In this document: positions 36,251-48,400 of the stretch, in pieces
How positions within the stretch are numbered: the first letter of the stretch is position 1
Layout: every line of letters begins with the position of its first letter
NCBI GenBank assembly: GCA_013399855.1
Contig: VXAY01006082.1
Location: forward strand, 226,671 to 290,670
Length of the DNA: 64,000 nucleotides
Direction: 5' to 3'
Origin: Oxyruncus cristatus
Taxonomy: Eukaryota > Chordata > Aves > Passeriformes > Cotingidae
Notes under the pieces: model-generated
Told to the model about the DNA's origin: nothing
The model's input: only the letters and a program-made list of their open reading frames with translations
Databases searched by the model: none
Program-made: the position numbers and the translations under genes

Positions 36251-36429
36251 ACCTGGCCGGGTACCTGGGGCTGAGCGGCAGCTGGGTGCTGCTGGCGCTG
36301 GCGCTCTGGCTCTGCTGGGGACGCAACCGCCGCGGGAAGCGCGACCGCCTGGCCGCCGCCTTCGCGCTGCTGGAGGACGAGCGGGAGGCGGTGTGCCGGG
36401 GCCTGGCCGCCCGGCACCTGCCGGCCTGG
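36251..36429 (+). CDS. ESYT3: ESYT3 exon 1 (3' part): ER membrane anchor
   Basis: The first two bases complete a Tyr codon, then LAGYLGLSGSWVLLALALWL, CWGRNRRGK and AAAFALLEDEREAVC to HLPAW. It aligns with human YLAGYLGLS...RRNRRGK...HLPAW. The hydrophobic run is half of the ER hairpin and the RNRRGK patch marks the cytosolic side. The donor is TGG|GTGAGT. Confidence 0.95.
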
Positions 36430-39400
36430 GTGAGTGGGGACCGGGGGGTGCTGCCCCGCATCCCGCCGGGAGCGGGGATGCTGCGGGTCCCGGCGGCGGC
36501 GGAGCTAGGGCAGAGAGCGGGGTGTCCCGTAGCGAGCAGCCGGAGTGGCAGTGATGCTACGGGCCGAGCAGTAGCGTCTCTGATTCTGAAGTCTTGCTCA
36601 GTAAAGCAAGGATTAAACTGGAGGTTGTCTTAGCCGAGGAGATGTGCGGTAAGGGGATTTGTGAAGCAGACTGCTGTATCGCGGGAGAAACCTCCCTTCA
36701 GGTATGTGCTGTTGCATTGCAGGTATTTTGCTGTCGAGGATGCTTATTTCCGACTTTGTCATCCAGGAGATTTTCTCCTCTTTAGTCCCATTTAAAAACA
36801 AAAGTCTATAAACATAATATTCTCTGCCTGCTAAAAACCAAATATTTATCTTTAAAGAGCCATCTATGGAAGGTGTGGAAAGCCAGCCCCTGTTTGTTGT
36901 TCACATTTGTTTCTAGCCACTCTAGGTTTTAAAGCGAAGAAGCTAGAAAATCTACCAGCACATTTTATTCCACATCATCGGTTATTTGTTGGGTAGCCGT
37001 GGTTGGCTAGTGGAAAGTATGATGAGGTGTTTGGGTTTTTTTTATTTCATCATCCTTTGCTGAGCATTTAAAAACCTGTCAGGGACTGGTAGGGAAATGC
37101 TTTTCTTGTAAGAAAGAGAATATCAAAGAGCTCTATTTGTAAGGAGTGTTGCATGGAGACATTTATAGTCAGCAAACTTTTATGTAGCCTACAGCACTTG
37201 GCTGTCCTTAGTTCTGTGGGAAACGAAGGCAGCTGGCAGTCCTGGGGAGGGAAGCCAGGGTCTCCTGGCAGAGCTGGTGCAGCTCCCTGCACATGTTCCC
37301 TCCCGCTGGGCACAGAAGCCTCTCTGAATGAGATTTTTGCTTGTTTGTATTGACAGAGCGTTTAAAACAACTCGCAGCATTAATGAGTGTCCTGCTGTCA
37401 GCTCTTGTCCTGATGCTGTGTTTTATCCTCAAGTGCCCTGGATCGTGGTAACCAGAAATTGAGTCTCTTAGTCACTGTTGAAAAATCACTCGCCCCCCCC
37501 AATGCACACAAACTCAAAAGTTCTACTAGGTTTTGTGGTTGAAAATGTCAGGCTTCATTAGTGTGGGAGCAGGCAGCTAAGGATTACTGATTGCCCTGTG
37601 GTCGGCCTTCACAAGGCTGCACAGAGAGCACTGTGTGCCCCAAGCACAGGAGAGGCTTGGGGAAACAACAGAGCCCATCGAGATGGTCAGAGGCTGCAGC
37701 ACCTGGTGTGAGGAGAGGCAGACACAGCTGGGACTGTTCAGCCTCCTTCTGGGGAAGGGAAGGTTTAAGGGATATCTCACCTCTGTCTCCCACTGCCCAG
37801 CACTTGCTCACAGAGATGGTAGCGTGAGACTCCTTTCAGAGGTCTGATTCCTGACTTAGGAATTCTTGGAGCTGGCTGCCAGAAGGCAGGATAGGATGTA
37901 GGATCAAAGAATAAAGGGGCTGCACCATATGCTTTTAGTTTTATCTTTCATCCATGTTGCCATTCCTCCTCCTTTCCATTTCTATGTTCGTAATTTCATG
38001 AGTTGGTGTTTGCTTCCACACCATGCTTGTACGCAATGCATTTTTAACTCCTCTGTTTAATTCTCCTTCTATCTCCTTCCTCTGTTGATCTCTACTTCTC
38101 CCCTGTGCTGATCATGGAGGCTGATTCTCACCTGATGTGTATTGAGTTTATTCTTTGTGGTGTTGTCTTTTTTATCTTTCATTTTTGCCTTTCAGTGTTC
38201 ATGAGCCTTTATTGAGAGAGCTCTAAAAATGTCCCTTGCATTCTTCTCTCCTGTCATGCAGAGGTGGGAGTAGAAATACAGTTCAGGCTAAGGGGAGCAT
38301 GGGTTGGATTTGCAGAGTTGTAATGCTAGGAAAGGTTCTGGTGGTGAGAAGCAATGGCAGTGTCTTGTAAATCTTTGTCTCTTCATGTGCTCTGTAGTAA
38401 AATGAAGGGGATCCATCCAATGAAGAGTTAAGACCAATCATTAACTATGCTATAAGTTCAAAAGGGTTCTCCCTAAGAGCAGTGCAGTAGCTTCTTCAAA
38501 TGTGACTTGAGTTCCGCTCAGTCCTGGTATCAGTTTTTAGGAGATATTCATATTGCAGCCTTTCCTTCAGGGGACATGCTGGGAGGGTTTCCCTAATCTA
38601 CTCAACCATCTGTTTAGGGGAATTTTCAGGGTTATTTTGCAGCACCAGTTTCTTGGCTGAAAACAGCCAGTGAGTTTGGAATAGAAGGCATTCCTGTGCT
38701 AGACAGTGTATGTGGGCAGGCAGTGCTTCCTTAGGAAACCAGGCTGGAAATCTGCTCATGGCAAGCAGGGTGAGATCTGTGTCTTGGAGCCGTGAGACTT
38801 TCTGACTTTGGTTTGTTCAGCCTTTAGCATGACTTCTGTAAAAGCAGGCAGTGCCCAGAGCAGAGGTAGCCAGGCTTCCTCCTTCTTTCTGGCTCCCTGG
38901 GGTGGTGGCAATTTCTCCATGTTTCTTTTGCAGCTGTTCATAGTTTGAGAGGACCCAAATATGCTGGGTTCCTTACTGATGTTAAGGTGCTTTTACCAGG
39001 AGAAATACTACTGGGTTCAGAACTGTCCTTTTAAAACGTTGCCTTTTAATTCCTTGTTCGTGTAAAAGGCTTGTTTAGGCTTTTTTCTTTCTTTCTTTTT
39101 GCCCCGTCCCTTAAAAAACAAAGTACCCCCAAAAAAACCCAACAAAACCCAAACCAAAACAAACAAACAAGCAAAAAAACAAACCCAAACCTCGATGGGT
39201 AGATTCCTGTATTGTATTTGACCAGAATGGCACTGTTGTGTCAGACATGGGTTTTGTTACTGCTGTGATCCTCGGTGTGTCCTGCTCCAGGGCAAGGTGG
39301 AGCCATGCGGAAATTTCCACGTTTTCTTTACTTGCTAGTAATTGCCCCTTACCTTGTGTTCTTGATCTTCAAAGCTCATTTCAAATGCTAAGTAATTTCT

Positions 39401-42400
39401 GCAGCATTCCTTAAACTTTGGCAAGTAGTATGCCTGCTTTTGTAGGTGGGTAAGACTGATTTTGATAGTGTGACTTGCCCAAGGCTACAGGATTAAATCT
39501 TATTCTGTGTTAGTATTAACTTTGGAAGCTCCTGGTGTCTGATTCTGGGCTTAGGAGGAAGTGTTTTGGGCTTCTCTTACCTGTGCTGTACTGATGACAA
39601 ACTCAAGGGGCAGGGCTCTCACCACTAAAAGGGGGCAGAAGAGAGTCTGAAACCCAGGGCATGTGGTTCGAAAGTATTGATCTGAGCATGGTTTTATTAG
39701 GACATATGAGGACAGAGTAAGTTCTTGGAATGAGTGGTTGGGTCAGGAAGAGAGCTTGGTGGTGTCACGGGGCTGAACTAGGCACATGACATGCTGACTA
39801 GCAGGAGATACACATTATGGGGATACCCTGTGGGTAGGAAAGGATTTGCTCAGTGGATAATATAGATGCAAAACCTGGATACCAAGCTCTGCTTCCTCTG
39901 CAGAACTGCCCATTTAGTTCTTCCCATGGAGTGGACCTGAACTTTGGTATTGGGAACCCACTGAAACTGGTGGCCTTTCATAATGGACAGAAAGCTGGTT
40001 TTCACCAGAGACATGTAGTCAGCTCATTTCTGTGGTGTTCACCTCCGCAAGCCCTGTTGTGTGAGCCCAGGGGCTCCTGGTGGTCCTTGGTACCAAGCTT
40101 TGAGCTACAGCAGTGCTGTTCCTTCCGTCTGTCAGAGGAAACTGAGGCACTGAGTGTCTGGGTAGGAGCTGGGCTGCAGTGGAAATGTACCTCAAATGGC
40201 TGCTAATGGTGTCACAGCAATCTGAGGTGTGACACAGTGCTGTGGGATTCATTGCGGTTGCTTTTGAAGTTTGCTGTGGGCTGTCTGGTTTGGGTGTCTG
40301 TGGCTCAAATAGTGAATTCAAATTTGCTTTTTCTTACAGTGGGTCTACCTGTTTCCTCCTTCTCATGGTTTTTGCCTTTCCCTGATGCTCCTTTGTGCTG
40401 TTCCAGCTCTCTTTAGCCACCAGCTTGCTTCTTGGTCACCTCTGGTAGTTGTATCTCTAAGAGCTTTGGCTCTAGCAAATAATCCCGGACAACTTCAGTA
40501 GTTTATAACGTGCTACGTTTCTCCCCTGGCTGTGACTTTATCGTTGGGATGTGGCAGCCTAACTGTTGTCCTGAGTCCTGGTCTGTCCTTCCTTTTGGGT
40601 TGCACCCTTCTCCTCACTGTAAGGTGTTTTGAAGAACAAGAGCACCATGCTATTTCCATCCCTGTTCTATCCTGCCTGTGGCTGATCCAGAGCTGTGGCA
40701 CAAATGCTGCAGGACCTTGGCAGTTGAATTGGAGCTGAGCATCAGCTGTCTTCAGCCTACCCAGCATTTACGTGCCCCAGTGGAAGATCTTTTGGTGAAA
40801 GATGAAAGGCTGGCAAGTGAAGTGGAGATCCCCTGATTCACATGATCTACCTCACTGTAAACAGTCAGCAGCAGTTTATCAGTGTTGATTGTCCCTTCTG
40901 GTGCTGTGTTCTCTCTTTATCATACAAATAGACCTGGGTAGGCTGACATTTCAGTGAACTTGCATTGTCTTATTTAATGTAAAAGTTGCTATTAAGAGCA
41001 TAAAATGAAAATGTTTTTAGAGATTATGGTAACATTACTTCGGGTTTTTTCATTGGACCAATTAGTTACTTGAGAGTGGCCTTATATTCGATTGTCCTGA
41101 TGGTGATGAAGCAAGTCGTTACTTCAGGGAACTGGAGGGATTTTTGTAATGGACATATACACTTTTTGTTGGCATTTGATGTGTCTAACTTGGAAACTTG
41201 ATGCATATGCAACTACTTCATTGTAATTTGTCCTCAGTATCTCAAAAAGCTCTGAGAGGTGAGAACACCAGACTGTTACAAATGATAGTGTATGCAAATA
41301 GGCTGGAACTCTTACAGTGCTTCTTTTCCCTGAAGCCATTGGCGCTGTGTTAGTGTTACTGGAGAAATGCTGCCACAACCAATAAACTGAGCTTCCTAAG
41401 CAGGTTCTTGTTTTCCAAAGTGCAGTGTCCTGGTTGAAGTGAGTGAGTACAGGAAACAGGTCTGACACAGCTCGTGATCTTGAAAGGAAGCAGGTTCTTG
41501 TGGCTTCCCAAGGCGTGACGAAGAGACGGATGAGAAACCTAATGCTGCTTTACATCATGAACAGGATGTGACATTTGCTTTAATCATATAAGTGTGCCCA
41601 GAGGCATATTGGTACATCAGTGCACATGGGTCCTTTTGCCTTTTGCTATTCTTAACTGTTTGTCTTCTATGATTTTTCAAGGAGGTAGTAAATTATAAAG
41701 GATGTATGTATGAAGGCAGAGGGATCTCAGCTTACTCTAAAGCTTGTTCCATGCTCCATGGTATCTTTTGCAAGTGTTGCAGTGTGCCCAAACAGATGGC
41801 ACATGGCACTCACTTTATTCTTCTTTGCATCCAGGTTCACTTCCCTGATGTTGAACGAGTGGAGTGGCTGAACAAGGTGAGGAGCTCTGAACTCCAGTTT
41901 GAGGCCATCTGCTCTGAGCTGCAGCCCAGTGCAAACTCTGTGGGACAAGTCTGAGAAAGTTGTCACGTCACTACAATACAGCTCAATCCCATCAGTGTCT
42001 GTACTGAAGTATGGAGCCACTTAACTGTAGAGTTGAGGCTTTGGTGAGAGCCAGTGTGAGCCTGGTTGATGCAGGTCTGATGAATTTGACAACAACACTT
42101 CATTCTGAGATGAAAAAATGAAAGCGATTGTGTGAACGTGTGTGTGTATAGATGTGTGTATACAGATGTGTGTGTGTATTATTATTATTTTAGCAAAAGT
42201 AGTGGTATCCCTTCTTACCAGAGGAGAGCTCTAAGGCATATGCTTCCATCAGCAGGTGTAGTTAACCTCTCACTGGAACTGAAAACTTGGTGGAATTCAA
42301 AGCAAAACAGCCGAACTTGAAAATTAGAAGCCAGTGACTACCTTTTTTTCCTTCTTTTTTTTTTTTGGAAAACTTTATTTTTAATGTAAAAGCTCCTCTC

Positions 42401-45400
42401 ACTCCTCCCTCAATAAACCTAACTCCAGGGAACTTGGTGACGCTTTAGAGTAATCAGGGACTGTTATGCTATAGAGACTTAACCCTGGGCCTCGTTGGCT
42501 CCTGTGGTTAGAACTAGTTAATAGACTGTATGGTGCTGATAACTCATCATTCAGTTCCTGAAACTGATTCCTGTTCTCAGGAACTGGGCTGGATCTTTCC
42601 ACAAGGATGGTGTAAGTGCACAAATGTGACTTGGTATTTTAAAAGGACTGATATAAATAGCCAGGTGTTCTGTAATGGGTGTGTCTGTTTCTCAACAAGA
42701 GGTATCTTATGTAAGGAATCTCTAGTGGGTTTCTACTTTTGCTGTTCCCTAGGTCCTTGTCCAGGCTTGGCCGTACTTTGGAACAATCATGGAAAAAACA
42801 TTTAAAGAAGTTCTTGAGCCGAAAATCAGAGCAAAGAATGTACATCTGAAAACATGCACGTTTACCAAGATCCACTTTGGTGAGAAGGTAGTGTGAGTCC
42901 TTTGTAACGCTTGTGGTTCTCTCTTTTCTGAAAGGTTCAGGGGCAAGGGCAGTCAGCTCTTTAATAGCTTTGTTCCTTCCTTGTGTTGACTTGAGCATCT
43001 TCACCGTGAAGGAAAGATCATACAGGAGAGACAGATGGCTATTCTCACTTGGTGTCAGTATCTTGGGACTGGAGACAGAAAGAAAAGGACCGTATCTGTA
43101 TTTCTTTCTGTCACACCCTTGCAACAGGAGTTTTCAGTGCTTCCTAAGGCTTGCAGCATGGGCTACTTGCAACCAGCCCTGTATTTGAGGACTGCAAGGG
43201 CTGTTCCCTCTTTAAGGGAAAAAAACTAGTGTGGTTTACTCATGCTTTACGTGCCATTTTGCAAAGTCTTTAATGAGTGCTTCTGTACTCAGATTGATCA
43301 AAGTGAAGAGGACTTTTCACTTGGGCTTGATAGATATTAACTCTTGTCGTATCTTGTTTGTCTTTATTTCAGTGCCCTAGAATCAACGGAATAAAAGCCT
43401 ACACCAAAGAAATCGGTAGAAGACAAGTTACCCTAGACCTGCAGATATGGTAACATTGTGTCATTGATTATGTAGATGGTTCTTAACTCACTGCCCGTTT
43501 CACACCTGTGTGTCATGCTGGACTGGACACGTGGTCCACTAAGATCAGCAGGAAGAGGTCCTTATCTTAGATCAGCCTAGAGTGATATGAGATAATCTGC
43601 CCCCAGCTGGATGTCCTCAATGCTTACAGAAGCCTCACAGTCAGAAAGCACCTGCACAGGTCTGGGTATTACCTGCTCTGGCTGATCGGTGCTGCCATGT
43701 GTATAAGAATGTGTCCTTTGGCTTTGCAACTGATGGCAGTAAGAACCCAAGTTTTGGAACTGTATTGCCTGTTCTGAAAGCTCTCAGGTATAGAGGTGCT
43801 CAGTCTGTCCAGCCCACTATGGTTTCTCCTTAGTCCAGCCTCTCCAGTTCTTCCAGAACTACTTGCACTATTTATTTTTTAATTCCTTCCTCTGGTTTAA
43901 TCTTCTGGTTTTACTCACCATTTGTTCTGTGTGCCACCCAGCACATTTGCTTTTTTGATTACAGCTGTTCTCTGAGCAGAAAACTGCCTCTAGCCTTATC
44001 AACAGCAACAACAACAAAATTAGATAAAACATTTAATACCTCCCAGGCTGTTTTGAATGAGTTTGTGTGTTTTGTTAACATCAGAGCCATAGCAGAGCTA
44101 AACTCTCCTGGTTTAGCCTGGAGAATGGAGTTACAGGAGGAGTTACCAGATGAATGCTGCAGTAGCTCTATAAGTTTAGTGGGCGATTGAGCTGCCTAAT
44201 TTTAAATGGCTTTTCATGGTAGTGCCAGGAAAAAACAGTGTGAAATTATGGAGTGTCTTGGCAGCAGCACGGAGGTCCTCAGAACTGTGCCTGCTGCTTA
44301 ATGTGGCAGCGGCACAGCACCATCCCCAGCCCTGACAGAGCACCATCGCTCCCTGTAAAACACGATTGATTTTCAGCCAGGTGTTGTGCTTCAATGCTGG
44401 GAGCAAAGTACTTTTTGTAATAGCTGGGTCACTGTTAGGGCCTTTGGCAAATCAGTCATGCTTTCCATGTTGAGAGTGAGATCTGATGCCTTTTAGGCTC
44501 TGCAGAACATTGCTGTTCTCTGCTAAACTGCTTCTCCAGGCTGCTTCTCCGGCATACTAATTTTCACTGTCTTTTTAACAATCCTCTGCAGGGGGATTCT
44601 CCCGCCCCCACATTCCTGTTCCTTTGGCAGACCCATCATCATCTCCAAACTGTCCCTTTGTTCCTCATACTGATGATAACCTGACCTGAACTATCATCTG
44701 ATAACCCAAATGTTTTCTGTATTCACACAGGAGTGTGCAATCTGCCTTGTCTCTCTGGTGGGTGTCTCTTCTCCAGGGCTGTGTTAAGGCCCCAGCTTCA
44801 CTTGTGTTAACACATCAACATCAGTTTCTGCAGCTAAGCGGAGTTGTGCATTGTGCAGTGTCCACAGGAGGTAGTGTGTTACCTTCAGAAACATGAAGCA
44901 AATCAATGAGCAGTGGTGTTATTTACCTGCCTTTTCCTAGACTACCAAAGGAGCATTTTTTTTTTCTACTACTTAGAGGAGATGGAGTTGAGCTGCCCCG
45001 ATATGAGGCTGCTGCACTTCACACTCTGTCACTGTGTGCTGGTGAGGTTTAGATGACTGTCTGTCTACAGAGCTGCATTCTGGCGTCACAGCTCTGGAGG
45101 AGAGTGACGTGCTGTGGGTGCCCGTGTGGCGCACAGTGCAGTGCTGGCACCACAGTGACCCTCCTCTCTTGGGTTAGCTTTCAGAGAAGTGTAGCTGCGT
45201 TGCAGTGGACATTAAGGGATTAACATGTCTGCATGTTGTGAACATGACTCCTTTGCCTTGGTGCTTGCTAGCTGTAATTTGTGGGAGTTCCCTTGCTGGT
45301 GAACCCACGAGAGTGTGCCCTTTGGCTGGGTCACCACTGCGTGCAGCGCTGACCAGGGCAGCTGCAGCAGGGAAGGCTGAGCAGCGACTTCACACAGGGT

Positions 45401-48400
45401 GCTGTTACCCTGGAGTTCAGCTGCCTTGGCAGCAGCTCTGACCCACTCCGGTGCTCAATTACCCTTTGGGTTAGGCAGTGTCTCGCATCCAGAAATCCCA
45501 GCATACTCTGTCAATGCTTTTTGCTTTCAGTCTCACAGCAGTACAGGAGGAGGGAATTTTTTTTTTTTCCCTCCAGTTTTATCAAGGAGGTAACTAGTTG
45601 CTGAAGCCTGGAGTCTTTGACTTGACGTGGGGAAAACACAGAAAAAGGGCAGGACTAGAAAAAAAACCTTTCCTTCTTAGCCTTCCTTTGTGGTTTGTAT
45701 GGACCTCCTTTGTGTAGTTTGAATAACCACTTGTACATGTGGTTCATCCAGGGCTTTGTTTAGTCTGGGAGAGCATCTGACCTCCACAATGTGACTCAAC
45801 GCTGAATGCTGGGGTTCAGTTCTGTGCCATGAGGAACTTGCTCTCTTTTAAATTCGCAGTGTGATATCACAAATTGAACCCTTTGCTTGGGAAGTGTGAA
45901 AAATAGCACGTAAAGGTCCCTTACTTGTATGGGCAGTAGCTGTGAGCAGAGCCAGGGATGCAGTAGGTCTGGTATTGCATGGAGTTACCAAAAGAACTTG
46001 AGAAGCTGCTTTAATTAAATCTGTTAACAACAGCTTACATGGTTGTACATCAGGAATTGGTATCTACAGGACCATCTTATTACAGTCTTGACTGTTCCAC
46101 TCAAAAGGACTATACTTGAGTTTTTGGCCGGAAAACCAAGGCTTGGAGGTGGTACACAGGGAGGAGGCACACAGATCTTTTGGCAAAGGCAAGAAAGGAG
46201 GCTACAAGTCTTCTTTCAAAAACACTTTCTCCATCCCCGAGACGATACACTCGATTGGTGAATATTAAGTTATATAAATTTTGTCACAGCTTATAGGACT
46301 GAACAGGAATGTCGTGGTAACCACTGCTTACCCACAGGCCTTTCTACAAAAGTTGGTCATTTACCTGTGTGAAGGTCCTGGTGTCTGTATTCTGTACCTG
46401 TTTTCCACTGCAAATGTACCTGATCTACAGCTTTCATGTAACACATAAGAAAATATCAGAGTTCTTGCAGTGGCAAAGTGAGATCCCTGCCAGACTGAGA
46501 TTTGAAATCCCCAGATCTGAAATGAGAGATCCCAGCTGGAAATAAACTGGTAGTACTCTGGTATCTCCAAACAATTTGCCCTAGATCTAAATCATGAATC
46601 TAGTGTCCCCTGAGCATAGGGAGCTGACAGTTGCATTCTCCAAATAAATTGATGTCAGAGCATTCCAGAAACATTCTCAAAACTGCATTTTCCAAAATGA
46701 GAATTTTGCAAGTGCAACCACTTGACTTCCTACAGCTGCTTTTCATCCCACTTTCTGCAGTTGCCTGAGCTGCTGTATAGCCATATAATCATTGGATATA
46801 ATGATGGAGTTTCAAAGTATTTGACAGCAGTACTATCTTGAAATATCTTGAAATACAATTTCTTCCTATTCCATTAATATGATTTTACTCATAATCATTT
46901 TGCATTGAAAATGTGCTGAATTTTCCATCATCTTCTGTGGCAGTTACAGCAACTGAGAAGTCATAGAAGAATAGTGTAATAATTAATATGTATAAAAATG
47001 TATTAATTGCGATTTACTCTCTCTGGACTTCCTAATTGGCAAGTTTTCAAAGCTGGAAAGACAGTCTGCCTGGAGAAAGAAGTGAAAAGATGTGTGCAAC
47101 AATACTTTGAGCTTTACTGGAGTTTGGGCTAAGTAAGTTTGTAGGCTCTTACAGGAAAGTAAAAGCTTTTTGGAAACTTGTCAGTCTTCAGCAGAAAAGG
47201 GAGTTTTCTGGATAGGGATGGATAGGGAAAGAGGAAAGGTAGAGGTGATCTGTTTTTCCTCATACCCTGTGTTACCTGGTCACGTTTTCTTGTCCCTATT
47301 ATTTGTGGAATACTGCGTGTTCATCTCCCGAGTCCAAAGTCAGGCAGACTAGGCACAGTCTGCGTTGCAAAGCACCTGAGAATGCTGGGCCAAAGGGGGC
47401 TTTTAGCATGGGGGGCCATGAGAAGGTGTGGCCCGTGGGCAGTTGTCTTATTGCACTTACCTTTTCTAAAGGGATATACAGACACCCACGTTAATTCAGC
47501 TTGTCAGCATGTGCTCTTGTAGCAACCCTGCCTTCAGCCAGTGGGTTACCTTTGGATCATAAGCACCAGGCCCAGCTTTTCCACCCAACAGATGTGTATG
47601 TGCACCTGGACAAGCCGCTCATCCGCAGCACAGGCATATCTGCATCACCTTGTGCAGCAGGTGATTTAGGAGAGAAATGGGTGGTTATTCCACCCTTCGC
47701 AGGTGGGTAAAGCATGGTCCTGTGTAGGGTGGAGGGCCTTGACCCTACACACTTTGAAGTGTCAAGACTTGAGTTTGGCTCAGGTGTGCTGTCTCTGAGG
47801 GAGGACAGCAGAGAGCTCGGATAGGGTACACCGAGCAGAGGAGCAGATGGAAGCACAAACAGCTGGGACTGGAAATGAGGAATAAAACTACTTAAAGGAG
47901 TGCATCCTTCATACTAAGCACCTTGGTGTGGGGCTGATGCCTGTATGAGGCCAATTTAAGGATAATTAAAGAGGCAGGCCCTGTTAAGACTTCTCCAACA
48001 CCCAGACTCTAAAACATGGTGACAGCTATTGGAGTGTTACTGGAGAAAAGAGACATCTAAGGCTGGGTAGGAAGAGTTTTTGACTGTGTGGAAAGGCATA
48101 AAGACTGTAAATTGAAACACCACAGCTCTTACTTGTTGTGTTGGACACTGGCAACAGCTGAATTAAATCCTCTTGGATTAATTACTGCAAATTGAGGGAC
48201 CCGTTTTGGCTTCTCATTTAGAATTTTATTGTAACAATGCTCTATTAGCATCCAGTGTAATGAGCTGAAAGATAATGTCAAAATTGTAGAAGTTAACAAA
48301 TGTAAAATAAGTTTAATTATGTGACTAGCTTTTAAGAAGGATTGTGTTAATTTTGTCATGGCTTGTGAGGTCGGTTATTTAAAAGGTGAGAATGCTCCAT

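Larger units (their letters stand above)
35510..36560 (+). promoter_or_regulatory. GC-rich, CpG-island-like promoter region of ESYT3 (mostly unsequenced)
   Basis: GC and CpG content rise abruptly after about 35500 (GCGAGCGGCCACGGCG) and stay high on the other side of the gap, through exon 1 and into the start of intron 1. The transcription start, 5' UTR and start codon must lie in or beside the 593-base gap. No TATA box can be assigned. Confidence 0.7.
36430..41834 (+). other. ESYT3: ESYT3 intron 1, no exon seen
   Basis: A 5.4-kb intron. It starts GC- and G-run-rich and then becomes ordinary. Contents noted: a CR1-like piece near 37680, an A/C-rich tract near 39113, and scattered open frames without family resemblance. 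No alternative first exon could be supported. Confidence 0.65.

Noticed and set aside
35586..36554. Open frames of 219-302 codons on both strands across the assembly gap
   Set aside because: They exist only because undetermined bases contain no stops. The real ESYT3 frame starts after the gap at 36251.
39601..39650. Possible CTCF site around CCACTAAAAGGGGGCAG
   Set aside because: The two half-motifs are separated by three extra bases, so it does not fit the consensus.
42639..43124. 161-codon minus-strand open frame opposite ESYT3 exon 3
   Set aside because: It is partly a shadow of the real coding exon on the other strand and has no resemblance to a known protein.
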